Assembly (NCBI GenBank): GCA_050331115.1
Contig: JBHJHD010000006.1
Coordinates: forward strand, 1-64,000
Direction of reading: 5' to 3'
Source: JBCCAG01 sp050331115
GTDB taxonomy: Bacteria; Cyanobacteriota; Cyanobacteriia; CAKZMO01
DNA: 64,000 nt
The first letter of the stretch is position 1. Every line of letters begins with the position of its first letter. The notes under the pieces are model-generated. The model saw only the letters and a program-made list of their open reading frames with translations, made no database searches and was not told the DNA's origin. The position numbers and the translations under genes are program-made. Positions 40,501 through 47,345 of this stretch are shown here, in pieces.

Positions 40501-40960
40501 CCTCAGTTTTGACACGGCGCTCGATTTCTTTCCCAAGCCGTGCCGTAACGCTCATCAGCTGTCGTTCGCGCGCTTTGAGGCGCTGTATATTGCTGGCGCG
40601 CTCGATTGCGTATCGAATCGTCCGCGTCAGCAGCTGAATATTGAATCGCCCTTTGATTAAGTAGTCCTGCGCCCCTGCCTGGATGGCCATCAGCGCGCTG
40701 TCGTCTTGGTCGTCCCCAGTCAGGACAACAATAGGAGCAGTAACGGTGTTGAGCAGCCGCCGTAGGGTATCGATGCCGGTGCTATCGGTGACGTTGAGGT
40801 CGAGCAGAACAGCATCGACGACGCAGCAGGCGAGGATATCACTGGCTTTCTTGAGGGAATCTGCTGAGTAAAGCTGAAAAGGCTGCGGCGACGCAGCAAG
40901 ATAGCGCTGAACTAATTCGATGTCCAAGTCGTTGTCATCTACGACAAGAATGTATGTCAT
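37532..40960 (-). CDS. REC-PAS(4)-GGDEF-EAL signalling protein (c-di-GMP turnover)
   Basis: This cytoplasmic protein has about 1142 residues from ATG 40960 (MTYILVVDDND). The order is: receiver domain (phospho-acceptor Asp in VDAVLLDLNVTD), coiled-coil linker, four PAS domains (LEVIFKALPDAIVFAD; LQQFIKHLPAAVAMFD; FRTFMDHSFAVTFMKD; TLQSIGDAVITTN), GGDEF domain with intact RLGGDEFGIL, and EAL domain with the EIL variant (HCEILLRL) plus DDFGSGMSSFGYL and DYIKIDGSFVRNL. Both cyclase and phosphodiesterase activities are possible, and the EIL variant is also found in active enzymes. It lacks membrane helices, so it would sense internal signals or be controlled by an unknown histidine kinase. No kinase gene is adjacent. 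Confidence 0.92.
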   Translation of the reverse strand: MTYILVVDDNDLDIELVQRYLAASPQPFQLYSADSLKKASDILACCVVDAVLLDLNVTDSTGIDTLRRLLNTVTAPIVVLTGDDQDDSALMAIQAGAQDYLIKGRFNIQLLTRTIRYAIERASNIQRLKARERQLMSVTARLGKEIERRVKTEEALETAIRHRTNALEVQTAQCLRTAEELEHTEKDLQHQSANLEVIFKALPDAIVFADNSRRIRRVSAAIAPLFGYTSKELLGKPTHMLYHNPQEAQAQGEKRFNLAAHQTFEPYDVVYRRKDGSVFTGETIGTVVRDNHGQAIGFVGIIRDVTQQRQLRQERDKAQAELARRELQLQQFIKHLPAAVAMFDAQMRYLFYSDRWLIDYGIEADNITGQSHYEVFPDVCDRWKVEHQACLGGRVLQNDEDVFVRQDGSTDWLKWELRPWYDPSGEVGGLLMLTEVITAQKNAQIRLEESLQESEARFRTFMDHSFAVTFMKDEAGRYLYTNWQFDRFAGRSQAEILGKTDVDWLPTAVAQRLSQHDATVLETGKASQSLTEICDRSGTSNYWMMCKFPCPTDDGRIALGGIAIDITEQKRIEQELCREKELAQVTLQSIGDAVITTNAEEKVAYLNPVAERLTGWSLAEAKGMPLLQVFNTINEVTRQRVDNSASRVLRTGQMVELTRHTAIIARDGGEYSITDSAAPIKDRDGATIGVVLVFHDVTESRKLSQQLEWQASHDEMTGLRNRRYFELELDSILKQQRRESILCFLDLDQFKIVNDTCGHAAGDELLKQVGAILTQNVRSTDIVARLGGDEFGILLSHCTLEVARSIMEMVRHAIRDFRFAWQDKTFGVGVSVGVVELTGSVNTLADALGAADVACYAAKERGRNRLYIYRADDQELSEQRSQQQWISRIQQALDNHQFRLYQQPIALASWDGGAMHHCEILLRLRDRSGKLVPPMAFIPAAERYGLMPAIDRWVVQTFFALVDQQSAGNAQPYGSGSGFYTINLSGVSITDEQFLVFLKQQVVQSTLPAQALCFEITETAAVSNLNTARKFIQELKVLGCSFALDDFGSGMSSFGYLPHLAIDYIKIDGSFVRNLLHDDISTSIVEAITKIAHSMGLEAIAEQVENHETQQKLRALGVDYVQGYGIGKPEPLRLSQPTLCSA

Positions 40961-41041
40961 TCTTCGATGCTGCATCGGTGCCTTCGCGCTTGAGTACCTC
41001 GTTTATTGTTGGCTGTTGCTGCTGTTGAGCGATTACGTGGT

Positions 41042-41091
41042 ATCCCTGATTTTTGCTTAAACCTGCAGGGATTTTTCTTAAAAAAGAAAAA
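41042..41091. other. Nested inverted repeats in the 313-bp gap between two divergent genes
   Basis: ATCCCTG (41042-41048) pairs with CAGGGAT (41066-41072), which runs directly into TTTTTCTT. That T-rich run can itself pair with AAGAAAAA (41084-41091). Read rightward this resembles a rho-independent terminator, but no rightward gene precedes it, so a small RNA ending here is possible. The rest of 40961-41273 shows no gene. Confidence 0.4.
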
Positions 41092-41273
41092 GCAAATACA
41101 TTAAATTGCTAAAAATCTCTGAAATTTGAGCGGACGGCATGCTTTAGCCCTTGTAAGGAGCAGAGGACCTAGCCGATAGCCTATGCGAAGGTCGGTCTCC
41201 AGTATCTGAACTGCGACGGGATACAGATACCACACGAGCAAACCACACCTAGTCCTTCAGTCTCCATAACGCT

Positions 41274-41897
41274 ATGTCCACCCGTGTAATGGTGATAGCC
41301 GCTTGCGTAACGGCCATGATCACCTCCATCAAGGTTGCTGTGTCGCCGGCGGTGCCCCTTGCGCTGCAGGAGCTCCCCCTACCTCAGAAGCTCCCACTCC
41401 TAAGCTGGCAACAGCTGGGAAGCGATTTCACCGAGCAAAAAGGCACCTATCGCTTTCGTCGCGGTGAAGACCGACTCAAGGTCGAAATCGCGCTTCACCA
41501 GGGTGGGAATCTGCTCGCTCAGACGAGCCAGCGCTGGGACATTCCTAAACAAGAAATCAGCATCCGCAAAACTCAAGAGATCGGGGCCTATGGCGTCTTT
41601 GCCGACAATCGTGCGGCCTACCTAACGGCCTGCATCACTCCAGATGGCTCAACGACGGTGACCGCATCCCAATTTGAGCTCAGTCGTCTCCAGCAGGCCA
41701 TGCAGCCGCAGCGATCGCTAACCAACTTTTTGGACTACACTTCGGTGGCCGACTCCCGCTGTCTTTGGGTTACCCTGTCTACGCCTTTAGACGATGCCCC
41801 ACAGTCGTCCTTTCGGACTTTGCAATCGGCCTGGTTCGAGCTCAACCTGCAGTGGCAGCCTGTGCTGCCTAAAGCTCAGGGGATAAGGCGGCGTTGA
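41274..41897 (+). CDS. Cyanoexosortase A system-associated protein
   Basis: This 207-residue protein begins with a hydrophobic N-terminus (VMVIAACVTAMITSIKVAVSPAVPLAL). A periplasmic-type domain follows with YRFRRGEDRLKVEIAL, AYLTACITPDGSTTVTASQFELSRL and DSRCLWVTLSTPLDDAP. These last blocks correspond to the conserved core (AYLxACIxxxGxSTVTxxQF and RCLWxxLSxPL) I associate with proteins encoded beside cyanoexosortase A. That system cleaves and sorts secreted proteins, often near exopolysaccharide genes. No exosortase gene is visible nearby, so this copy is an orphan here. A 42-kb nucleotidyltransferase gene follows 98 bases later. Confidence 0.68.
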   Translation: MSTRVMVIAACVTAMITSIKVAVSPAVPLALQELPLPQKLPLLSWQQLGSDFTEQKGTYRFRRGEDRLKVEIALHQGGNLLAQTSQRWDIPKQEISIRKTQEIGAYGVFADNRAAYLTACITPDGSTTVTASQFELSRLQQAMQPQRSLTNFLDYTSVADSRCLWVTLSTPLDDAPQSSFRTLQSAWFELNLQWQPVLPKAQGIRRR

Positions 41898-41995
41898 ACG
41901 GGGTCATGAGCGGGGCATTCAGCCCTGTATTGCAGCACTTCGGGCGATCGCGGTATATAGATGCGACAATAGCAGTAGTTGCACCCTTGTAGCCT

Positions 41996-42364
41996 ATGGT
42001 CGAACAGCGCCACATCGACTACTGGCGTCAGCGCCAGCGCCAGCAGCAAGAGCGCAATCGCCGCCTAGCCCAGCGTGCCCTAGCCGATTCTGAGGCGATC
42101 GCCGCCCTATTGCAGAGAGATTTTGGCGCCACTCGGGTTATCCTCTTTGGCTCTCTAGCCAAGCAGCGCTTCACGGCAGCTTCCGATATTGACATCGCCG
42201 CGGCCGGCATTCCGCCCGAGCAGTATTTCAAAGCTCTGGGCGCTGCCAACCATCTGAGCCAGTGGTGGGTAGACCTGAAGCCGTGGGAAGCCCTCGAACC
42301 TCATTTTCAGACGCGCGTCGTATCTACAGGAAAAGTACTCTATGAAGCAGCTGACCCCCAATGA
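41996..42364 (+). CDS. MntA-like nucleotidyltransferase antitoxin
   Basis: This is a 122-residue protein. The minimal nucleotidyltransferase core is intact: VILFGSLAKQRFTAASDIDIAAAG provides GSx10SDxD. In MntA-HepT (type VII) systems the antitoxin adenylylates the HEPN toxin and blocks its RNase activity. The gene overlaps the following HepT-like gene by 23 bases, the usual tight coupling. The first 35 residues are a basic/Gln-rich helix (RQRQRQQQERNRRL). It is the intact counterpart of the wrecked MntA copies at 15 kb and 20.7 kb. Confidence 0.87.
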   Translation: MVEQRHIDYWRQRQRQQQERNRRLAQRALADSEAIAALLQRDFGATRVILFGSLAKQRFTAASDIDIAAAGIPPEQYFKALGAANHLSQWWVDLKPWEALEPHFQTRVVSTGKVLYEAADPQ

Positions 42365-42845
42365 GCTGAGAGAGTTCGCTGCCGATATTGAGATGGAGCT
42401 AGACCGACTCAAGCAATTGGAAACTGACATTCAGCAGGTCAACGGCGAGATTCAGCGCAGTTCTAACCTCGCCAAACTACTTTATGAAAACCTAGCCCTC
42501 AAGCTACATAACTTTTATACGGGTTGCGAACGCGTCTTTCGCATCATCGCCTCGGAACCCAATGGGGGAGAACCTTCGGGCTATGACTGGCATAAGCGGC
42601 TGCTAGAGCGGATGAGCGCGGAGCGGGAGGGTCGCGTCCCGGTGATCACTGCAAAAACAGCGCAGCGGCTCTCTGAGTATTTGAGCTTTCGCCACGTCGT
42701 ACGCAATATCTACGGCTTTGAGCCAGACCTAACGCGCGTAGCGCAGCTGGTTAAAGGCTATCCCTCGGTCTGGCACGGTGTTCAGCAAGACATACAAAAC
42801 TTCATCCGGTGGCTCCGTCAGCTTGCACAGCAGCTCTCCGATTGA
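42342..42845 (+). CDS. HepT-like HEPN-family toxin
   Basis: This 167-residue helical protein is paired with the MntA-like gene. The HEPN core includes LLYENLALKLHNFYTGCERVFRIIA and YLSFRHVVRNIYGFEPD. The catalytic R-x4-H motif reads R-HVVR-N here, so the usual His is Asn. Asn also occurs at this position in some relatives, but it could mean weak or absent RNase activity. The ATG at 42342 lies within the antitoxin frame, with AGGAAAAG upstream. The presumed role is growth-arrest toxin in plasmid or phage response. Confidence 0.82.
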   Translation: MKQLTPNELREFAADIEMELDRLKQLETDIQQVNGEIQRSSNLAKLLYENLALKLHNFYTGCERVFRIIASEPNGGEPSGYDWHKRLLERMSAEREGRVPVITAKTAQRLSEYLSFRHVVRNIYGFEPDLTRVAQLVKGYPSVWHGVQQDIQNFIRWLRQLAQQLSD

Positions 42846-42871
42846 CGGCTAAGCTGGTTATCAGGCGCACT

Positions 42872-42956
42872 CACTACAGTAGTGTTCTATTTGTGTAGAG
42901 CAGTTGCTCTATTCATGCAGAGCAGCTGCTCTATTCGTGTAAAGCGCAGCGCTGCG
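42872..42956. repeat. Series of short palindromes upstream of the GH13 gene
   Basis: CACTACAGTAGTG (42872-42884), AGAGCAGTTGCTCT (42897-42910) and the perfect AGAGCAGCTGCTCT (42919-42932) are followed by GCAGCGCTGC. The two AGAGCA units lie in a 22-base tandem repeat (GAGCAG-TGCTCTATTC). They may be operators for a dimeric regulator of the glucosidase gene or a degenerate repeat array. Confidence 0.6.
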
Positions 42957-42988
42957 ACTAAACCAGCTAATTATTAAGGACAGCACCG

Positions 42989-44665
42989 ATGGTTAATCCT
43001 GAGCAAAAGCACCCCTGGTGGGAGACCGGGGTGATTTACCAGATCTACCCCCTCACCTTTGCCGACGGTAACGGCGACGGCGTAGGCGATCTGCAGGGCA
43101 TCATTCGACGGCTCGACCACCTCAACGACGGCAACCCCGAAAGCATTAGCTCCCTGGGCATCGACGCTATCTGGCTCTCCCCCATCAACAGCTCGCCAAT
43201 GGTAGACAACGGCTACGACGTCAGCGACTACCGCGACATCAACCCGATGTTTGGCTCCCTCGAAGACTTTGATACCCTGCTCGACGCGGCCCACCAGCGG
43301 GGCATCAAAATCATCATGGACCTGGTGGTGAACCACACCTCCGACGAGCACCCCTGGTTCTTAGAATCTAAATCGAGCCGCGACAACCCCAAAGCTGACT
43401 GGTACCTGTGGCAAGAGACGGTAGAGGGGCAGTGGTTCCCCAATGACTGGCTCTCCTACTTTGGCGATACGGGCTGGACCTACGTACCCGAGCGGGGCCA
43501 GTTTTACTTCCACACCTTTAACGAAAATCAGGCCGACCTCAACTGGCAAAACCAGGATGTGAGGGCCGCCGTCTACGACATTGTGCGCTTTTGGCTCGAT
43601 CGCGGCGTGGACGGCTTTCGCCTTGACGCCTCTAGCGCCTACAGCAAAGACCCCTTCTTCCGCGACAATCCCCTCAAGTACGGCGCGACGGATACGGCCT
43701 CCTACAATAACTACCACCACCTCTACGACAAAAACCTGCCCGAAAATCACCACATTATCGCCGAGATTCGCGCCATCTTGGATGAGTACGGCGACCGCGT
43801 TTTAATCGGCGAGACTTTCATCGACAACCGGCTGTTCGACTCCATCGTCTTCCACGGCGTCGATAGCGACGAGCTGCACCTGCCCCTTAACTTCGAGTTT
43901 CCCTTTAGCCCTTGGTATCCGGGCTATCTACAGCGGCAGGTGCAAAAGACCGAGTCGCTGACCCCCTCTAACGCCTGGCCGGTCTACTTCCTCGACAACC
44001 ACGACATCCCCCGTCATCTCTCCCGCTGGATTGAGTGCAGCCTGTGCGTCGATTCGGAGGCGATCGCCAAAGCGGCGGCCACCCTGCTGCTGACGGTGCG
44101 GGGCACGCCGATTCTCTACTATGGTCAAGAGCTGGGGATGGTGGATAACCAGGATATTCCCCCGGAGAAGCTACAGGACAATGTGATCAAGATTAGCGAC
44201 ACCGAAGACACCCCTCCACCCCGCGACGGCGCTCGCACCCCGATGCAGTGGGACGACTCAGCGCGAGCGGGCTTTAGCTTTGGCAAAGACGTGGAGCCTT
44301 GGCTACCCGTGCATGGAAACTACGCCGAGCTGAATGTGGAAGCCGCCCACAGCAACCCCGACTCAATTTTCAACTTCTACCGCCGCTTAATTCGCATCCG
44401 CAATCAGAGTGAGGCCCTGCGCCACGGGCGCTGGCGATCGCTGATCAACTACCCCCATGAGCATCTGGCCTATCTCAGGGAGACCGAGGCGGAGCAGGTG
44501 CTGGTGCTGATCAACTTCACCTACGAACAGCCCTTGGGCCTAGACGTGCCCATTGACCACGACAGCTGGCAGGTGTTGTTGTCTACAGACCATGAAACTG
44601 GGAAGCAAATTAATATAGCGGAGACGCTGAAGCCGTTTGAGGTCTCTATTTTGAAGAAGGTGTAG
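42989..44665 (+). CDS. GH13 alpha-glucosidase (oligo-1,6-glucosidase-like)
   Basis: This 558-residue retaining glycosidase has the (beta/alpha)8 barrel. Conserved regions: WETGVIYQIYPLTFADGNGDGVGDLQGI, IMDLVVNHTSDEHPWF, DGFRLDAS (nucleophile Asp), LIGETF (acid/base Glu) and YFLDNHDIPR (transition-state Asp). The motif QWDDSARAGFSFG and the C-terminal beta domain follow. It should hydrolyse alpha-glucosidic bonds in short oligosaccharides, glycogen breakdown products, sucrose or isomaltose; the exact substrate cannot be read from the sequence. There is no signal peptide, so it is cytoplasmic. The start is ATG 42989, preceded by AAGGACAG. Confidence 0.9.
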   Translation: MVNPEQKHPWWETGVIYQIYPLTFADGNGDGVGDLQGIIRRLDHLNDGNPESISSLGIDAIWLSPINSSPMVDNGYDVSDYRDINPMFGSLEDFDTLLDAAHQRGIKIIMDLVVNHTSDEHPWFLESKSSRDNPKADWYLWQETVEGQWFPNDWLSYFGDTGWTYVPERGQFYFHTFNENQADLNWQNQDVRAAVYDIVRFWLDRGVDGFRLDASSAYSKDPFFRDNPLKYGATDTASYNNYHHLYDKNLPENHHIIAEIRAILDEYGDRVLIGETFIDNRLFDSIVFHGVDSDELHLPLNFEFPFSPWYPGYLQRQVQKTESLTPSNAWPVYFLDNHDIPRHLSRWIECSLCVDSEAIAKAAATLLLTVRGTPILYYGQELGMVDNQDIPPEKLQDNVIKISDTEDTPPPRDGARTPMQWDDSARAGFSFGKDVEPWLPVHGNYAELNVEAAHSNPDSIFNFYRRLIRIRNQSEALRHGRWRSLINYPHEHLAYLRETEAEQVLVLINFTYEQPLGLDVPIDHDSWQVLLSTDHETGKQINIAETLKPFEVSILKKV

Positions 44666-44823
44666 ACAAAGCATCACTTCAGCGCTGCGCTACCACCAAG
44701 CTTCAATAGACTTCCAGCAGGGCGCCGGGCTAAACATCTTCATAATTATTTCATCCTAGTTTATTGATCCACGGGAGGCGAATGCTATTGAATGGATGGA
44801 GGCAATATTGAATCCGTCAAGAT

Positions 44824-45555
44824 ATGGAAGTTGCGATTGGCATTGCCGGGCTGTGGGTGCTGTGGCTCATTAGCCCTGAACGATGGAGACGTCGACTTGT
44901 TGGGCCACTCGCCGCTGTTGCCGCTGGCCTGATTGTGTTTAGCTCCTCCCTATTTGTGGACCTGCTGACTTGGGGGCTGACTTGGCCCCTGCCCAATGAT
45001 TCGGGCGATCGCGTCGAGGCCATTGTGGTCTTGGGTCGGGGCGAATCGTTTCGGGACGAGCGGCTCGCCGAAGTGTGGCAGCTCTGGCGCGAAGAGCGCG
45101 CCTCAAATATTTTTGCGAGCGGCATGCTGGACGCAAAATTTATCACTCGACGGTTGGAAAAAAATGGCGTGCCGGTACTGTCTTTGGGGGGAGAAGAATG
45201 CTCTCAAACCACAGAAGAGAACGCGCTATTTACGTCGGCGCTTTTGCGCTCCCGCGGCATAGACGACATTCTGCTGGTGACCGATTCACCCCACATGCTG
45301 CGAGCCTTCCTCGCGTTTCGCAGCATGTCGTTTGAGGTCACCCCCTACCCGGTTTCGCTACAGCCTCAGCAAATGAGCCGAGTCCATCGATTAAGGATTG
45401 TCCTGAGAGAGTACGCCGCGCTGCTTCACCATGCGATAACGGGCAAATTTAAGGCGCGATCGCCTCAGGCATTAGACAACCCGCCTGCAGAAATAACCCA
45501 TAAAATCGCCGACTGGAACTGCAAGGTTCCCAAATCCCCCAAGCCTCAGCAGTGA
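44824..45555 (+). CDS. YdcF/ElyC-family (DUF218) membrane protein
   Basis: The protein has 243 residues. Two N-terminal hydrophobic helices (VAIGIAGLWVLWLIS, LVGPLAAVAAGLIVFSSSLFV) precede the DUF218 domain: VEAIVVLGRGESFRDERLAEVWQLWREERASNIFASG, then GEECSQTTEENALFTSALL, and LLVTDSPHMLRAFLAF. Family members (SanA, ElyC) act in envelope integrity or peptidoglycan and glycan precursor handling. The downstream MarR gene starts 46 bases later. Confidence 0.87.
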   Translation: MEVAIGIAGLWVLWLISPERWRRRLVGPLAAVAAGLIVFSSSLFVDLLTWGLTWPLPNDSGDRVEAIVVLGRGESFRDERLAEVWQLWREERASNIFASGMLDAKFITRRLEKNGVPVLSLGGEECSQTTEENALFTSALLRSRGIDDILLVTDSPHMLRAFLAFRSMSFEVTPYPVSLQPQQMSRVHRLRIVLREYAALLHHAITGKFKARSPQALDNPPAEITHKIADWNCKVPKSPKPQQ

Positions 45556-45572
45556 GGCATTCGCTTTATCAT

Positions 45573-45588
45573 GGTACGGATTAGAACT
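45573..45588. promoter_or_regulatory. Putative MarR operator upstream of the MarR gene
   Basis: GGTACGGATTAGAACT lies 13 bases before the MarR start codon. It shares GTAC-NN-ATTAGAACT with the better palindrome before the dioxygenase gene, consistent with autoregulation. Confidence 0.45.
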
Positions 45589-45601
45589 CGCTCTTGCCCC
45601 C

Positions 45602-46051
45602 ATGTCTATTCCCTATTCCACACAGGCGGCTGCCCGCGAGCCATTCCTCGCCACGGTGCGAGAGCTTGCTAGGGCGTATCAGGCCTTCTCTGCCTACTCG
45701 GAGAGATTTGTGCGGCAGTACGATCTTACGCCGGCTCAGTTTGATGTCGTCGCTACCCTGGGCAACACCAGCGGCCTCAGTATGGGTGACCTTGGCGAGA
45801 AGACGCTGATCACAAAGGGGACCTTGACAGGAATTGTCGATCGCCTAGAGAAGAAAGGGCTAGTCCATCGGAAAGTGCCGCCAGAGAATCGCCGTAGCGT
45901 AATTGTTGGCCTCACCCCAGACGGAAAAGTGCTGTTCGAGCAGGCCTTTCCCGCCCATATTGCCGACATGAAGCAGCACCTTGAGGCCATCAATCCTTCA
46001 GAACTAGAGCTGCTGCGGGTGCTGCTGGGTCGTCTGCAGCAGGCGTTTTAG
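45602..46051 (+). CDS. MarR-family transcriptional regulator
   Basis: This is a 149-residue winged-helix regulator. The DNA-binding core is LTPAQFDVVATLGNTSGLSMGDLGEKTLITKGTLTGIVDRLEKKGLVHRK, followed by the wing VPPENRRSVIVGLTPDGKVLFEQ. The C-terminal helix mediates dimerisation. MarR proteins commonly repress detoxification genes and release DNA when phenolics or quinones bind or oxidise them. The downstream dioxygenase and hydroquinone-reductase genes make that the most likely role. The protein has no Cys, so a direct thiol switch is unlikely. Confidence 0.93.
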   Translation: MSIPYSTQAAAREPFLATVRELARAYQAFSAYSERFVRQYDLTPAQFDVVATLGNTSGLSMGDLGEKTLITKGTLTGIVDRLEKKGLVHRKVPPENRRSVIVGLTPDGKVLFEQAFPAHIADMKQHLEAINPSELELLRVLLGRLQQAF

Positions 46052-46312
46052 ATCGAGGCTGTGGAACCATTGCCGTTTTCATCAAGGGGATGATAGTATT
46101 TATTCAAACAGTTCTAGATAAAACATTTTGAGCAGCGCTAAGGGCGCTCAATCCATTGAGCAGGTTTTCTTAAGTCAGTTCGCGCGCTTGCCAAGGATAG
46201 TAGAGAAGCGCGCAATTAAAAGCTGGGCAGCGACGTTTCTACAACCCCGTCGCTGAAGCGGACATCGACTTTCTCGCTGGCGGCAAGTCTCAAAATAATT
46301 TTGCAAGCATAT

Positions 46313-46328
46313 AGTACTAATTAGAACT
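46313..46328. promoter_or_regulatory. Near-palindrome AGTACTAATTAGAACT, putative MarR operator
   Basis: This 16-base sequence matches its reverse complement at 14 of 16 positions and ends 19 bases before the dioxygenase start codon. A related sequence precedes the MarR gene. The size and symmetry fit MarR dimers. Confidence 0.55.
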
Positions 46329-46347
46329 GATTTGGCATTTTGAACTC

Positions 46348-47118
46348 ATGCTTCAGCCTCCTGCCCTATTCATTTCTCACGGTGCCCCTGACTTACCGAT
46401 TCGCACCGGAGCAACTCAGGACTTTCTGCGGCGCTTACCTAAAACGCTCCCCCATCCCCAAGCCATTCTCGTGGTATCGGCCCACTGGTCCACGGCCCAG
46501 CCAACCCTCAGCGGAGCCATTCGACCAAATACGATTTATGATTTTGGTGGCTTTTCCAAAGCGCTGTACCAGCTCAGCTATCCTGCCCCAGGGGACCCAG
46601 GCCTGGCCGAACGCGCAGCTAAACTCCTGATGCAAGCTGGCTTTTCGCCTCAGATGCATCCTACGCGAGGCCTAGATCACGGCGCTTGGACACCCCTCTT
46701 CCTAGCCTACCCAGAGGCGGCTATTCCGGTCACCCAGCTCTCGATTCAACCCCACCAGTCCCCCGCCCATCACTACCGCATGGGGCAAGCGATCGCTTCC
46801 CTGCGGGATGACGGCGTCTTAATCGTGGGCAGCGGCGCAGCAACCCACAATCTAGGAGCCTTTGGATCAGGCTACGACGCCCCGCCCCCCGACTGGGTTG
46901 CCGTATTCGATCGGTGGCTAGCGGAGGCGATCGCCCGAAACGCAACCCATCGGCTGCTGAACTACCGCCAGACCGCGCCCCACGCCGCTCAAAACCACCC
47001 CACTGAAGAGCATCTGCTGCCGCTATTTGTAGCGCTAGGCGCGGGCGGCAGGGGGCGGCAAATCCACCAGGGCTTCACCTACGGAGCCTTCAGCATGGCC
47101 GCCTACGCCTTCGATTGA
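46348..47118 (+). CDS. Class III extradiol ring-cleavage dioxygenase (YgiD/DODA-like)
   Basis: This 256-residue cytoplasmic enzyme is of the 4,5-DOPA-extradiol-dioxygenase type. Its metal ligands and catalytic His are in ALFISHGAPD (near residue 11), VVSAHWS and RGLDHGAWTPLFLAYPEA, with a further conserved GSGAATHNLG. It would open catechol rings using a single metal ion and O2. Its position between a MarR regulator and a glutathionyl-hydroquinone reductase suggests removal of catechols or quinones. The palindrome just upstream may control it. Confidence 0.9.
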   Translation: MLQPPALFISHGAPDLPIRTGATQDFLRRLPKTLPHPQAILVVSAHWSTAQPTLSGAIRPNTIYDFGGFSKALYQLSYPAPGDPGLAERAAKLLMQAGFSPQMHPTRGLDHGAWTPLFLAYPEAAIPVTQLSIQPHQSPAHHYRMGQAIASLRDDGVLIVGSGAATHNLGAFGSGYDAPPPDWVAVFDRWLAEAIARNATHRLLNYRQTAPHAAQNHPTEEHLLPLFVALGAGGRGRQIHQGFTYGAFSMAAYAFD

Positions 47119-47135
47119 CGCTTTAACCCTCGTAC

Positions 47136-47307
47136 GGCCACAGCATACTGTGCCCTAACCCCCAATCCCATCAGAACTCGCACTGGAAAAACTTTCCCTC
47201 AATACCCCGTGCGGGCACAGCACGCTGTGCCCCAACAGCCCATCCATCAGAATTCAAATCGAGAAAATCCATTCCATCCCCACGCACGGGCACAGCACGC
47301 TGTGCCC
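47136..47307. repeat. Three copies of a 20-base hairpin in 75-77-base units
   Basis: GGGCACAGCACGCTGTGCCC is present at 47213-47232 and 47288-47307, with a diverged copy (GGCCACAGCATACTGTGCCC) at 47136-47155. Each can form a 9-bp stem. The intervening DNA also matches (ATCAGAA-TC...GAAAA...CCC), so the whole unit is tandemly repeated. GGGCACAG hairpins are scattered in many cyanobacterial genomes. Confidence 0.85.
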
Positions 47308-47345
47308 CAACCTCGCCATAATCACCAAATTGGAGAAAAATTACC

